Assembly: GCA_018823135.1 (NCBI GenBank)
Contig: JAHJJF010000086.1
Location: 36,563-100,562, forward strand
Length of the DNA stretch: 64,000 bases
Reading direction: 5' to 3'
Source of the DNA: Pseudomonadota bacterium
Lineage (GTDB): Bacteria > Desulfobacterota > Desulfobulbia > Desulfobulbales > CALZHT01
Below the pieces are notes generated by a model. That model worked only from the letters and a program-made list of their open reading frames with translations. It was not told the origin of the DNA and made no database searches. Position 1 is the first letter of the stretch, and each line of letters starts with the position of its first letter. This document shows positions 53,335 through 63,233 of the stretch, one piece after another. Position numbers and translations under genes: made by a program.

Positions 53335-54555
53335 TTATCCCTTGCTAGCGGGGATTAAATCAAGCATATGCCCCATTTTATCTTTTTTACATTTCAGATA
53401 ATTGAGGTTCTCTGGCACCGGCTCCATTTCAATGGAGATTCGACTGCTTACTTCAAGTCCATAGCCTTCGAGACCGACGATTTTCTTCGGATTATTGGTC
53501 ATCAGTTTCATCTTGCCGACTCCGAGATCTCTCAATATCTGAGCGCCGATTCCATAATCCCTGAGGTCTGCCTTGAAACCCAGCGAAAGATTGGCCTCCA
53601 CCGTATCCATCCCCTGGTCCTGCAAAGCATATGCCTTCAGCTTGTTGACCAGTCCGATCCCTCTGCCTTCCTGATGCATGTAAAGGATGACGCCGCAACC
53701 GGCCTCACCCACCATCCGCATCGCCGCATGCAGCTGACTGCCGCAATCACAGCGCAGCGAGCCGAAGACATCGCCGGTGAGACACTCGGAATGAACGCGA
53801 ACCATGACCTCCTGATCAGGAGTTATGTCACCTTTTATCAACGCAAGATGCTCGTAGTCATCAACGTCGTTTGTATAGACGATGGCCTTGAATTCGCCGC
53901 CGTAACGGGTAGGCAGTATGGTCTCTGCCGCCCGGTGAACCAGAAGATCTTTCTGGAGACGATAGGCAACAAGATCGGCAATGGTTGCAATCTTGAGATC
54001 ATGTTCCCTGGCAAAAATCTCAAGGTCCGGCATCCGTGCCATTGTGCCGTCTTCTTTCATGATTTCACAGATAACTCCAGCGGTCCGCAAACCGGCAAGC
54101 CTGGCCAGATCGACGGAACCTTCAGTTTGTCCGGTTCTGACCAGAACACCTCCCTGCCGTGCCCGTAATGGGAAAATATGCCCGGGGCTGACAATGTCTT
54201 CTGCTTTCACGTCAGGGGCAACCGCAACCTGGATGGTCCTGGCCCGGTCTGCGGCGGAAATACCGGTGGTCACACCGGTTCTGGCCTCAATGCTTACGGT
54301 GAAGGCGGTCTCAAAAGGCGACTTATTGTTCCTTACCATCATCGGCAATTGCAGTTTTTCTATCTGTTCAGGAGTCATGGTAAGACAAATCAACCCCCTG
54401 CCGTGGGTGGCCATGAAATTAATCGCGGCAGGGGTTACCATCTGCGCCGCCATGCAAAGATCACCCTCATTTTCCCGGTCTTCATCATCCACAAGAATGA
54501 TCATCTTGCCGGCGCGAATATCCTCTATTACTTCCTCAATCGTATTTACTGCCAT
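53335..54555 (-). CDS. ribBA: Bifunctional DHBP synthase / GTP cyclohydrolase II
   Basis: About 405 residues from ATG 54555; the frame to 54591 adds residues without a good site. N-terminal RibB domain (1-200) with [16 protein letters not shown] and [10 protein letters not shown]-terminal RibA domain with the zinc motif [20 protein letters not shown] and [20 protein letters not shown]. Supplies both branches of riboflavin synthesis. Within the rib operon. Confidence 0.96.
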   Translation of the reverse strand: MAVNTIEEVIEDIRAGKMIILVDDEDRENEGDLCMAAQMVTPAAINFMATHGRGLICLTMTPEQIEKLQLPMMVRNNKSPFETAFTVSIEARTGVTTGISAADRARTIQVAVAPDVKAEDIVSPGHIFPLRARQGGVLVRTGQTEGSVDLARLAGLRTAGVICEIMKEDGTMARMPDLEIFAREHDLKIATIADLVAYRLQKDLLVHRAAETILPTRYGGEFKAIVYTNDVDDYEHLALIKGDITPDQEVMVRVHSECLTGDVFGSLRCDCGSQLHAAMRMVGEAGCGVILYMHQEGRGIGLVNKLKAYALQDQGMDTVEANLSLGFKADLRDYGIGAQILRDLGVGKMKLMTNNPKKIVGLEGYGLEVSSRISIEMEPVPENLNYLKCKKDKMGHMLDLIPASKG

Positions 54556-54652
54556 CTGTACCACCAATTTGAAAACTCCTGACTGAATCAACAGGAGTTC
54601 TAATAGTTCATTCTTACAATACCGTATTGTAACTACGATACTACTTTAAGCC

Positions 54653-55318
54653 TTATTTTAAAAACCCGTGCTCTGCGAGAAAAGCAGGATTGATCCTTGA
54701 TTCCGAGCCGGTTTCTGAACCGTTTGCATCCTGAACTGAAAGCAGCTTCTCAACGTATTTACCAATCAGATCAACTTCAATATTTACCGTATCACCCTGC
54801 TTCCTTTGCCCCAATGTGGTAATTTCCAGGGTATGGGGGATTATCGCCACAGAAAAGGAAGCATCATCACAATGATTTACCGTGAGACTGATACCGTCGA
54901 TGGTTATCGAGCCTTTTTCAATGATATATTTCCCTAATCCGTGGGGAACGGCGAAGGTAAACCGGACAAAATCCCCCTGAGGTTTACGGGTAAGTATCGT
55001 GGTTACAGCATCCACATGACCGCTTACCAGATGCCCGCCCAAACGATCACTCAAGCGCAGCGCTCTTTCGAGATTGACAACACTTCCAGTGGCCAGCTCA
55101 CCGAGGTTGGTCCTTGAAAGGCTTTCCGGGGAGACATCCACGGTAAAAATACGGCCTGAAATCTGCTTGGCAGTCAGACAAACTCCGTTTACCGCTATGC
55201 TCTCACCCTCCTGGGGATCATTCAGATCAAAGTCGGCATTAAGTCCGAAAATCATGCCGCCGCCGGACGGACGTTTTTCGATTAACCTGCCTTTTCCCAT
55301 TATTATGCCTGTAAACAT
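54653..55318 (-). CDS. ribE: Riboflavin synthase, alpha chain
   Basis: 221 residues: two lumazine-binding domains, with the first starting MFTGIIMGKGRLIEK and carrying AVNGVCLT, the second having GHVDAV and GISLTVNHCDD. It dismutates two lumazines to riboflavin. No unusual residue is seen at the active sites. Between ribD and ribBA. Confidence 0.95.
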   Translation of the reverse strand: MFTGIIMGKGRLIEKRPSGGGMIFGLNADFDLNDPQEGESIAVNGVCLTAKQISGRIFTVDVSPESLSRTNLGELATGSVVNLERALRLSDRLGGHLVSGHVDAVTTILTRKPQGDFVRFTFAVPHGLGKYIIEKGSITIDGISLTVNHCDDASFSVAIIPHTLEITTLGQRKQGDTVNIEVDLIGKYVEKLLSVQDANGSETGSESRINPAFLAEHGFLK

Positions 55319-55344
55319 AGCGACTCAAGCCAACCCAAAAATTT

Positions 55345-56496
55345 TCAACAGAAATCCTGATTAACAAGCGCGTCGATCATGATGTCATCACCGAAACGCC
55401 TGGTGCGAATCGTTTTAAAACGTCTTGCGTTTTGAACAGACTGAAGGCCCATTGTATCAATCAAAGGAATACCATCAGAACCAATAAGTATGGGCGCCAG
55501 AAAAATCAAGGCTTGATCAATAAGATCAGCCCGCAAAAATGATCCGTGCACTTTACTGCCGCCCTCAACCAGAACGGATGTCAGCTGCTGGCTGCCAAGT
55601 ATTTCCAACACCGCTGTTAAATCAAGCCGACCATTAGTGACCCGCACCGGCCTGACAATAGCCCCGGCGTCTTCCAGCATATTGCGCCGGGCCTTATCAT
55701 ACTGTTTACCGCAAAAAATCCAGGTGGCCGCAGCTGACCTCTGTTTAAGCATTTTCGCCTGTGGCGGCATTCTCAACTGCGTATCCAATATCACCCGCAA
55801 GGGATCTTTGCCACGACGATTCGGCAAGCGGGCGGTTAAAGACGGATCATCAGCCAAGACCGTCCCCACACCGATGAGGATGGCATCAACCCGGTTCCGC
55901 ACCCTGTGAACCTCGGCCCGTGACTGGTCATTGGTAATCCAGCCGCTCTGGCCGTTCGCAACAGCAATCCGGCCGTCAAGACTGCAACCAGCCTTCAAAA
56001 TTACCCAAGGGAGGCCTGTCTGGATATGTTTAATAAACGGCCGGTTTATCGCCCGGCATTCCTCTTCCAGGACACCGCTGGTTACAGACAACCCTTTTTT
56101 TGTAAGAAAATCACACCCGCCGCCTTTAACCTGCGGGTTGGGGTCTGGCATTCCCACCACCACTCTTTTAATACCGCTTTCAAGTATAGCCTTGGTGCAC
56201 GGCGGTGTCCGGCCGGTGTGATTACAGGGCTCAAGTGTTACATAAATTGTCGCGCCACGGGCAAGTTCTCCCGCAGCTCGCAGGGCGTTGACTTCAGCAT
56301 GCGGGGTTCCGGCTTTCCGGTGATACCCTTTGCCAACTACCTTGCCGCCACGAACCACTACAGCCCCGACACATGGATTGGGAGAAGTTTTGCCAATCCC
56401 TTTAGCGGCCTCACGCAAGGCCAGCTTCATAAAATTAAAATCTTCTGTCAAATCTTGATTAACTCGTAAAAGTCGCTGCAGCAAAAGGCCCACCAA
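55345..56496 (-). CDS. ribD: Diaminohydroxyphosphoribosylaminopyrimidine deaminase / reductase
   Basis: 383 residues as drawn from GTG 56496; the core begins near ATG 56430, so the true start may lie in between. The deaminase domain has TSPNPCVGAVVV, HAEVNALRAAG and the zinc motif LEPCNHTGRTPPC; the reductase domain includes KAGCSLDGRIAVANGQSGW and LVEGGSKVHGSFL. Catalyses two steps of riboflavin synthesis. No FMN riboswitch was found upstream. Confidence 0.95.
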   Translation of the reverse strand: MVGLLLQRLLRVNQDLTEDFNFMKLALREAAKGIGKTSPNPCVGAVVVRGGKVVGKGYHRKAGTPHAEVNALRAAGELARGATIYVTLEPCNHTGRTPPCTKAILESGIKRVVVGMPDPNPQVKGGGCDFLTKKGLSVTSGVLEEECRAINRPFIKHIQTGLPWVILKAGCSLDGRIAVANGQSGWITNDQSRAEVHRVRNRVDAILIGVGTVLADDPSLTARLPNRRGKDPLRVILDTQLRMPPQAKMLKQRSAAATWIFCGKQYDKARRNMLEDAGAIVRPVRVTNGRLDLTAVLEILGSQQLTSVLVEGGSKVHGSFLRADLIDQALIFLAPILIGSDGIPLIDTMGLQSVQNARRFKTIRTRRFGDDIMIDALVNQDFC

Positions 56497-56553
56497 ACAA
56501 AATCATCATGTTACAAGGCATATACTCGATGAAATCAGTCTGTTACGATTTCA

Positions 56554-57027
56554 TCAAATCTTCAGATCCTGCACCGGTCCGCCGAGCATATCCTTAAGTT
56601 CATCCATGAATTCATTCAGATCCTTAAACTGTCTGTAAACCGAGGCAAACCGGACATAGGCGACACCGTCGATCTGGCGAAGCCCGTCCATGACCCTTTC
56701 ACCGACAAGTTTAATGGGAATCTCTCTTTCCCCCATATCCTGAAGCTCTCTTTCCATTGCATCGACAAAATCATCGATCTGGGCCATGCTCACTGGTCGT
56801 TTTTCGCATGCCTTCTTCAGCCCCTCGACAACCTTGTGCCGATCCCAGGCTTCACGGCGGCCATCCTTTTTCACCAGCATCGGCATGGTCACCTCCAACC
56901 TTTCATAAGTTGTGAACCGGCGACCACACGAATCACATGAACGCCTGCGGCGGGTGATGGTGTATTCCTTGTTAAGACGGGAATCGATGACTCTGTTTTC
57001 CAGGTGACCACAATAAGGACATTTCAT
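56554..57027 (-). CDS. nrdR: Transcriptional repressor NrdR
   Basis: 157 residues. The N-terminal zinc ribbon (MKCPYCGHLENRVIDSRL followed by RRRRSCDSCGRRFTTYERL) binds NrdR boxes, and the ATP-cone domain (about 50-140) senses ATP/dATP. It represses ribonucleotide reductase genes, which are not in this window. It is near the dCMP deaminase, linking it to deoxynucleotide metabolism. Confidence 0.97.
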   Translation of the reverse strand: MKCPYCGHLENRVIDSRLNKEYTITRRRRSCDSCGRRFTTYERLEVTMPMLVKKDGRREAWDRHKVVEGLKKACEKRPVSMAQIDDFVDAMERELQDMGEREIPIKLVGERVMDGLRQIDGVAYVRFASVYRQFKDLNEFMDELKDMLGGPVQDLKI

Positions 57028-57115
57028 AGTGATTTGCTCCAGGATTTATTTTGTCGATATCATAGACAAACGAGATCATCATTGTTGAGTATCAACTCGA
57101 AACCCGGAAAGTCTT

Positions 57116-57568
57116 TCAGCCGATCTGCGTAAACGACATTCCTGCCTCGGACATCAACGAAGATGAAAGAGAATCAGCATACCCTTCTTTATAAAAAACA
57201 TCAAGAATTCGGGCGTTGATGAGCATCTTGCTGCAGATTGAACAGGGCATGTTGGTGCAATAAAGGGACGCTCCCTCGACGCTGACACCATGAAGGGCAG
57301 CCTGAATTATTGCATTCTGTTCAGCATGAAGGCCGCGGCACAATTCATGCCTCTCCCCGGAAGGAATCCCCTGTACTTCACGGATGCATCCCACTTCCCC
57401 ACAGTGACGGATACTCGTAGGAGCGCCATTGTATCCGGTTGAGATAATCCTGCGATCGCGCACGAGGATTGCGCCGACACGACGCCTGGTGCAGGTTGCC
57501 CTTTGCGCAACCAGTTCAGTAATCCCCATAAAGTATTCGTCCCATGATGGACGGTCAGTCATCGGCAT
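57116..57568 (-). CDS. dCMP deaminase (ComEB-like)
   Basis: 150 residues with the cytidine/deoxycytidylate deaminase zinc motifs [10 protein letters not shown] and [11 protein letters not shown], plus an additional Cys/His-containing insert ([14 protein letters not shown]) typical of dCMP deaminases. It converts dCMP to dUMP for thymidylate synthesis. It sits 3' of glyA with a two-base gap. Confidence 0.93.
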   Translation of the reverse strand: MPMTDRPSWDEYFMGITELVAQRATCTRRRVGAILVRDRRIISTGYNGAPTSIRHCGEVGCIREVQGIPSGERHELCRGLHAEQNAIIQAALHGVSVEGASLYCTNMPCSICSKMLINARILDVFYKEGYADSLSSSLMSEAGMSFTQIG

Positions 57569-57570
57569 CG

Positions 57571-58827
57571 TTAACTGTCGTCCCTTTCCAGCCCTGGATA
57601 AAGAGGGTATCTCTCACAGAGATCACGTACTTCAAAACGGATTCTGGCATGCTCTTCCTTGTTGTGCAAATTACTGATGGTCCGGTTTATCCAGTCGGCA
57701 ATCCGTTCCATTTCCGGTTCTTTTAAACCACGGGTTGTCACCGCCGGCGTGCCGATTCTAACCCCGCCGGTAACAAACCTGCTCTGGGTATCAAAGGGAA
57801 TGGCGTTCTTATTGACGGTCAGCCCTGCGTCCTCAAGGGCATTTTCCGCATCCTTGCCGGTGATTGATTTATTGCTCAGATCAACCAGCAGAAGATGAGT
57901 ATCCGTGCCGCCGGAAACTATTCTGAAGCCGAAACCTTTTAGTTTATCAGCAAGCACCCGGGCGTTTTTAACCACCTGCCCTTGATAAATCTTGAAATCT
58001 TCGGTCATTGCCTCTTTAAAGCTTACCGCCTTGGCAGCAATGACATGAACCAGAGGCCCGCCCTGGATACCTGGAAATATCTTGCTGTCCAGGCGCTTGG
58101 CAAATTCTTCCCGGGCAAGGATCATCCCGCCGCGGGGGCCGCGCATGGTTTTATGGGTGGTGGAGGTGACGAAATCGGCATAGGGCACTGGCGAAGGATG
58201 CACACCGCCGGCGACCAGACCGGCAATATGGGCCATATCAACCATAAATAAAGCGCCCACCTTGTCGGCAATCTTCCTGAAGCCTGCAAAATCGATAATC
58301 CGCGGATAGGCACTGGCGCCGGCAACGATCATCTTGGGTTTTTGTTCCGTGGCGATTCGCTCAACTTCCGCCATATCGATACACTCAGTCTGGCGATCAA
58401 CCCCATAGGAAACAAAGTCATACAATTGTCCTGAAAAACTTACAGGACTTCCATGAGTGAGATGGCCGCCATGGGCCAGATCCATTCCAAGCACCTTATC
58501 GCCGGGTTTCAGGGTGGCGAAATAAACCGCCATATTTGCCTGACTGCCGGAATGCGCCTGAACATTTGCATATTCAGCCTGAAAAATCTCCTTGGCCCGA
58601 TTAACGGCCAAGGTCTCGATGACATCGGCATATTCACAGCCGCCGTAATAGCGTTTGCTGGGATAGCCCTCGGCATATTTATTTGTGAAAATGGAGCCCT
58701 GCGCTTCAAGCACCGCTTCGCTGACTATGTTTTCAGAGGCAATCAATTCAAGTTGATAGCTCTGCCGTTCAAGTTCATATTGAATTGAACGATATACCTC
58801 GGGATCTGTTTGTTTGAGGAAAGACAC
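57571..58827 (-). CDS. glyA: Serine hydroxymethyltransferase
   Basis: 418 residues. The PLP lysine lies in the [14 protein letters not shown] motif, and [18 protein letters not shown] is the conserved N-terminal segment. It interconverts serine and glycine with tetrahydrofolate, supplying one-carbon units. Upstream is a 248-base gap with a repeat element. Confidence 0.97.
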   Translation of the reverse strand: MSFLKQTDPEVYRSIQYELERQSYQLELIASENIVSEAVLEAQGSIFTNKYAEGYPSKRYYGGCEYADVIETLAVNRAKEIFQAEYANVQAHSGSQANMAVYFATLKPGDKVLGMDLAHGGHLTHGSPVSFSGQLYDFVSYGVDRQTECIDMAEVERIATEQKPKMIVAGASAYPRIIDFAGFRKIADKVGALFMVDMAHIAGLVAGGVHPSPVPYADFVTSTTHKTMRGPRGGMILAREEFAKRLDSKIFPGIQGGPLVHVIAAKAVSFKEAMTEDFKIYQGQVVKNARVLADKLKGFGFRIVSGGTDTHLLLVDLSNKSITGKDAENALEDAGLTVNKNAIPFDTQSRFVTGGVRIGTPAVTTRGLKEPEMERIADWINRTISNLHNKEEHARIRFEVRDLCERYPLYPGLERDDS

Positions 58828-58914
58828 TTACAGGTTACTCCAAAAGAGATTAATTCATAAATAATCGAGTAATTATCAACAAGGCCTTATACTATAAAAT
58901 ATATAAAAAACGAA

Positions 58915-59060
58915 TATCTGTCGGACGAGTGCTGTTCGGGTCTCGATCCTCTCGCTTTTCTAACAAGACGGCAAGAAGAAGGCCCCGGAGGTGTACACTA
59001 AGTACGTTGAGGAGGCCGATGACGAAGCCAACAGCAGCGAAAGCGGCGAAGTTAGAATTT
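58915..59060. repeat. GTAC-palindrome repeat-like element
   Basis: About 140 bases that do not look like ordinary spacer: a central gtac-acta-agtac palindrome (gtacactaagtac) flanked by ggccccggaggt and gttgaggaggcc, and a cgaag-rich arm. The wording strongly resembles dispersed intergenic repeats of deltaproteobacterial genomes. A 103-residue minus frame runs through it but is not a gene. Confidence 0.5.
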
Positions 59061-59075
59061 GAATGCATATTGATA

Positions 59076-59498
59076 TCAAATCTTATCAATCCGGGTCTGA
59101 TGTCGCCCCCCGGCAAAGTCCGTTGCCATCCAGGTCTTGACCATTTCAATGGCAAGTCCAGGCCCGATAACCCTTGCCCCCATGCAGAGAATATTTGCAT
59201 CATTATGTTCTCTGCTCATCCTGGCGGTAAAAAGCTCGTGGCATAATGCCGCCCGGATTGATTTATACCTGTTTGCCGCCATGGACATCCCGATACCGGT
59301 GCCGCAGATCAGGATACCCCGCTGAGAACTGCCCTGTTCAACAACCTTGCATACCTGTCTGGCAAAATCCGGATAATCGACAGAAGCAGTGGAATAGCAT
59401 CCCCGGTCATCCACTTCATGTCCCAGGTCCTTGAGCACAGTAATTATCTGTTCTTTCAGATCATAACCGCCATGATCACTGCCGATTGCAACTCTCAC
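59076..59498 (-). CDS. rpiB: Ribose 5-phosphate isomerase B
   Basis: 140 residues with GSDHGGYDLKEQI at the N-terminus and CGTGIGMSMAANRYKSIRAAL, the active-site region with the catalytic Cys, and later HNDANILCMGARVIG. It interconverts ribose 5-phosphate and ribulose 5-phosphate. Two bases separate it from fabF, so they share a transcript. Confidence 0.95.
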   Translation of the reverse strand: MRVAIGSDHGGYDLKEQIITVLKDLGHEVDDRGCYSTASVDYPDFARQVCKVVEQGSSQRGILICGTGIGMSMAANRYKSIRAALCHELFTARMSREHNDANILCMGARVIGPGLAIEMVKTWMATDFAGGRHQTRIDKI

Positions 59499-59500
59499 CG

Positions 59501-60742
59501 TTAGCCCTCAAACCGTTTCATCAAAAGTACGGCATTGGTGCCGCCAAAACCAAATGAATTTGAAATAGCTGCGCGGATCTTGGCCTTTCTGGCCTTATGA
59601 GGAACATAATCAAGATCACACTCCGGATCAGAATGGTGCAGATTTATTGTCGGAGGCATGATCTGATTATGCACTGCCAATGCCGTGAAAACCGCTTCAA
59701 TACCACCTGCGCCACCTAACATATGGCCGGTCATTGACTTGGTTGAACTCACCGCAAGTTTATATGCATGCTCGCCGAATACCGCTTTGATGGCCCGGGT
59801 TTCGCCTGCATCATTCAAAGGAGTCGACGTGCCGTGGGCATTGATATAATCGATATCCGCAGGGATCATCCCCGCATCCGCAATGGCCATCCGCATGCAG
59901 CGGACAGCACCTTCACCGTCCTCCGGGGGCGCAGCCATGTGGTACCCGTCACCGGTGAGGCCGTATCCCGCCATCTCGGCATAAATTTTTGCACCGCGGG
60001 CCTTGGCGTGTTCATATTCTTCAAGGATGAGCATGCCGCCGCCTTCTGAAATAACAAAACCATCCCGCTGGGCGTCAAAGGGCCGGGACGCTCCATGAGG
60101 GTCATCATTGTTTCGGGAAAGGGCTTTCATGTTATTGAACCCGGCAACGGCCAACGGACAGATGGTTGATTCACTGCCACCGGTGATTGCCATATCGCAA
60201 TCTCCACGGCTGATCATTCTGAACGCATCGCCAACGGCATGTGAACCCGCAGCGCAGGCGGTGGTCAACGAAAGATTCGGCCCCCGCGCCTTATAGATAA
60301 TCGAAATCTGCCCGGCGCTCATATTGGAAATGACCATGGGAATGAAAAAAGGCGTAATCCTTTTATTCCCCTTTTCCAATAAAATCTGATGATACTTTTC
60401 AATGGTGGGAAGTCCGCCGATGCCGTTTCCGGTAACAACCCCTATTCTATGGGTATTTTCATCAGTAATCTCAAGTCCGGCATCTTCAATGGCCATTCCG
60501 GCAGCAGCCACCGCATACTGGACAAAAAGCTCAAGATGTTTGGCGACCTTGCTATCAATAAAATTCTCTACATCAAAGTCCTTCACCTCTGCGGCGATTC
60601 GGACCCCGTGGTCACTTGCATCAAACTTGGTGATTGGACCGACGCCGCTTTGACCGGCACAAATCGCCTGCCAGGTTTTATCGACTCCGGTTCCAAGTGG
60701 AGTAACCAGTCCCAACCCTGTCACAACAACTCTTCTGCTCAC
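59501..60742 (-). CDS. fabF: 3-oxoacyl-ACP synthase II
   Basis: 413 residues with all KAS II catalytic positions: Cys in TTACAAGSHAVGD, His in INAHGTSTPLNDAGE, Lys/His in SSTKSMTGHMLGGAGG, and NSFGFGGTNA. It elongates acyl-ACPs in fatty-acid synthesis. Acts with AcpP, encoded upstream. Confidence 0.97.
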   Translation of the reverse strand: MSRRVVVTGLGLVTPLGTGVDKTWQAICAGQSGVGPITKFDASDHGVRIAAEVKDFDVENFIDSKVAKHLELFVQYAVAAAGMAIEDAGLEITDENTHRIGVVTGNGIGGLPTIEKYHQILLEKGNKRITPFFIPMVISNMSAGQISIIYKARGPNLSLTTACAAGSHAVGDAFRMISRGDCDMAITGGSESTICPLAVAGFNNMKALSRNNDDPHGASRPFDAQRDGFVISEGGGMLILEEYEHAKARGAKIYAEMAGYGLTGDGYHMAAPPEDGEGAVRCMRMAIADAGMIPADIDYINAHGTSTPLNDAGETRAIKAVFGEHAYKLAVSSTKSMTGHMLGGAGGIEAVFTALAVHNQIMPPTINLHHSDPECDLDYVPHKARKAKIRAAISNSFGFGGTNAVLLMKRFEG

Positions 60743-60840
60743 CTTAAAGCCCTCTCAGAAAACTTGTTTCGATTCAAAATCATTAATCCTTATCCTCTTG
60801 GATCAACGCCTGTCTACAGAAACATCTTCTAAAATGCAAG

Positions 60841-60858
60841 TGCCCCAAAAAAGGGGCA
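60841..60858. other. Short hairpin between acpP and fabF
   Basis: tgcccc-aaaaaa-ggggca forms a 6-bp perfect stem with an A6 loop. No T-run follows the stem on the minus strand. It may be an mRNA processing or stability element that lets acpP be expressed at a higher level than fabF. Confidence 0.45.
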
Positions 60859-60942
60859 TAGCATTCTATAATTCCAATAACACTTCCATGCCATAAACAT
60901 TTTGCTTATGACAAAATCGAATTATCGGTATAACCGCAAAAC

Positions 60943-61176
60943 TTATTCGGTTACAGTCTTTACATGGTCAATAGCATGCTGGACCGTGATGATCTTTTCT
61001 GCAATCTCATCAGCGATTTCAATATCAAAGGCTTCTTCCATCGCCATGATCAACTCAACAAGATCAAGTGAGTCAGCGCCGAGATCATCAACAAAAGAAG
61101 CTCCTGGCACAACTTTATCTTTATCAACACTCAGTTGCTCTGCAATAATATCAATGAGTTTGTCTTCTACAGCCAT
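60943..61176 (-). CDS. acpP: Acyl carrier protein
   Basis: 77 residues, highly acidic, with the phosphopantetheine serine in [20 protein letters not shown]. Carries acyl chains in fatty-acid synthesis. AAGGAGAAC precedes the ATG. It lies between fabG and fabF. Confidence 0.98.
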   Translation of the reverse strand: MAVEDKLIDIIAEQLSVDKDKVVPGASFVDDLGADSLDLVELIMAMEEAFDIEIADEIAEKIITVQHAIDHVKTVTE

Positions 61177-61237
61177 AATGTGTTCTCCTTATTTTTATGA
61201 TAAAAACTAATGAATCAGATAATAATAAACAGTCCGT

Positions 61238-61984
61238 TCATCCCATGAACATGCCACCGTTGACGTGAATGCACTGACCGGTTACATATTTTGCATCTTC
61301 CGAAACCAGAAATGCTACGGCCCCGGCAACATCCTCTCCGGTACCCAATGTTCCCATGGGTACTTCGGAAAGCACTTTTTCCTTAACTGCTTCAGGCAGT
61401 TCGCGAGTCATATCCGTATCGATATAGCCCGGTGCCACCGCATTCACGGTAATTGCTCTTGTAGCCAATTCCTTTGAGACCGACCTGGTCAGCCCCATCA
61501 GACCTGCCTTTGCAGCGGCATAATTAGCCTGTCCGGCATTTCCGGCAAAACCGATCACCGAGGTAATGTTGACGATACGCCCCCATCGCTGCTTCATCAT
61601 CGGCCTGTAGATGGAACGGATACAATTGAACGCACCTTTCAAATTGATATCAAGGACAGTATCCCAATCCTCGTCCTTCATTTTCAAAAGCAATCCGTCA
61701 CGGGTCACACCGGCATTATTTACCAGAATATCGACCCGGCCATGTTCTGCGAGTATAGTAGCAAAAGCCTCCTGAACCTCGGCGGGCTGAGCAATATTAA
61801 ATTGAATGGAAGCGGCCTCGCCTCCGGCATCCTGGATTATCCTTACCGTATCTTCGGCCATTTCCGGACGGCTGACATAGTTGACAACCACCCTGGCTCC
61901 CATTGCTGCAAGACGCAGGGATACTGCTTTACCGATTCCCCTGCTGCCTCCGGTAACTACGGCAACTTTTCCAGCAAGACTCAT
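61238..61984 (-). CDS. fabG: 3-oxoacyl-ACP reductase
   Basis: 248 residues, classical SDR: NADPH-binding VTGGSRGIGKAV, NNAGVTRDG, catalytic Tyr/Lys in NYAAAKAGLMG, and NAVAPGYIDTDM. Performs the first reduction step of elongation. It overlaps the etfA stop by four bases, so it is translated with the electron-transfer genes. Confidence 0.96.
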   Translation of the reverse strand: MSLAGKVAVVTGGSRGIGKAVSLRLAAMGARVVVNYVSRPEMAEDTVRIIQDAGGEAASIQFNIAQPAEVQEAFATILAEHGRVDILVNNAGVTRDGLLLKMKDEDWDTVLDINLKGAFNCIRSIYRPMMKQRWGRIVNITSVIGFAGNAGQANYAAAKAGLMGLTRSVSKELATRAITVNAVAPGYIDTDMTRELPEAVKEKVLSEVPMGTLGTGEDVAGAVAFLVSEDAKYVTGQCIHVNGGMFMG

Positions 61985-63174
61985 CGCCCTTTCCTTTGCT
62001 TCAATTTATCAACCAGCACAGGCAGCACCTCAAAAAGATCACCCTGGATGCCATAGGTCGCCACATCAAAAATCGATGCTTCCGAGTCTCTGTTGATTGC
62101 GACTATGGTTTTTGACGACTGCATGCCGACAACATGCTGAATGGCGCCGGAAATTCCACAGGCAAAATACACTTTCGGGCATACGGTCTTGCCGGTCTGG
62201 CCAACCTGATGGGGATAAGAAATCCAGCCGCTGTCCACCGCAGCTCTCGATGCTGCCACAGCTCCGCCAAGGACATCCGCCAGGTCTTTTATCAAGGAAA
62301 AACCCTTTTCGCTTTCAAGGCCGCGTCCACCGGCGACAATGATATCTGCCTCGGTGATATTGACTTGATCGGCCTCTTCATTGACATTACGCAACACCTT
62401 GACCCGGGAATCCATCCTGCCTGGAGCGGGCGTGAAATCAATAATCTCCCCGCGGCGAACCTTGTCATATTCATTGGGACGCATGACCAATGGTCGGACT
62501 GTCGCCATCTGGGGTCTGGTATAAGGGCAGACTATCGTTGCCATAACATTGCCACCGAATGCCGGGCGGGTTTGCAATAAAGCGCCGTCTTCTTCCCGGA
62601 TCTCCAGATTCGTGCAATCTGCAGTGAGTCCGGTTCCCATCAGGGTAGCTACCCTGGGGATAAATGAGCGGCCGATTGCCGTGGCGCCGGCAAGTACTAT
62701 TTCAGGCCTGTGCTCACGGATCAAATCTTCCAGAACATTGCCATAGGCATCATCGGTAAAGTATTCCAGTGCCGGGGCATCTACCCGGTAAACCGTATCA
62801 GCACCGTAAGCAACCAGCTCTTCAGCCTGCCCCTCCAACCCCGAACCGATAAGCACTGCGGAAAGTCGCACCTTGCGCTGCGCAGCCAGTTCCCGTCCAA
62901 TTCCAAGGAGTTCAAAAGAAACAGGCGCAATCCGCCCGTTTCTGAATTCTGCATAAACCCATACCCCGGACCAATCGGCAAGATCGTTCAGCGCTTCTCG
63001 TTCTTCCCTTTCCAGAGTAATTGCTTCAGCTTCACAGGCATCGACGCAGCTTCCGCAGAGGGTGCATTTATCGTTTACAACCGGCTGATCATCAACCATT
63101 TCGATAGCGCCGAATGTGCAGGTTTCCGCACATGCGCCACAGCCGATACATATTTCAAGATCTATCTTCAACAT
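61981..63174 (-). CDS. etfA: Electron transfer flavoprotein alpha subunit with ferredoxin domain
   Basis: About 397 residues from ATG 63174. The N-terminal 60 residues are a 2[4Fe-4S] ferredoxin domain (CIGCGACAETCTFGAIEM and CTLCGSCVDACEAEAI), followed by the ETF-alpha domain with VYRVDAPALEYFTDDAYG and, near the C-terminus, the FAD-binding segment AVDSGWISYPHQVGQTGKTV. Such Fd-EtfA fusions are known in anaerobes and suggest electron flow to or from ferredoxin, possibly by bifurcation. Confidence 0.92.
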   Translation of the reverse strand: MLKIDLEICIGCGACAETCTFGAIEMVDDQPVVNDKCTLCGSCVDACEAEAITLEREEREALNDLADWSGVWVYAEFRNGRIAPVSFELLGIGRELAAQRKVRLSAVLIGSGLEGQAEELVAYGADTVYRVDAPALEYFTDDAYGNVLEDLIREHRPEIVLAGATAIGRSFIPRVATLMGTGLTADCTNLEIREEDGALLQTRPAFGGNVMATIVCPYTRPQMATVRPLVMRPNEYDKVRRGEIIDFTPAPGRMDSRVKVLRNVNEEADQVNITEADIIVAGGRGLESEKGFSLIKDLADVLGGAVAASRAAVDSGWISYPHQVGQTGKTVCPKVYFACGISGAIQHVVGMQSSKTIVAINRDSEASIFDVATYGIQGDLFEVLPVLVDKLKQRKGR

Positions 63175-63233
63175 AACCAAATAGTATAATTATAAGTCAA
63201 TGGTTTCATTAAAATTCGAAGAAGGACAATGGA

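Noticed and set aside
53368..54168. 266-residue plus-strand frame opposite ribBA
   Set aside because: Shadow of ribBA; composition follows the real gene's codons in reverse.
56497..56553. FMN riboswitch upstream of ribD
   Set aside because: The gap is only 57 bases and shows none of the conserved RFN helices; the operon continues from nrdR.
58892..59203. 103-residue minus-strand open frame
   Set aside because: It runs through the GTAC repeat-like element and overlaps the rpiB 3' end out of frame. It has no ribosome site, so it is a repeat-derived false ORF.
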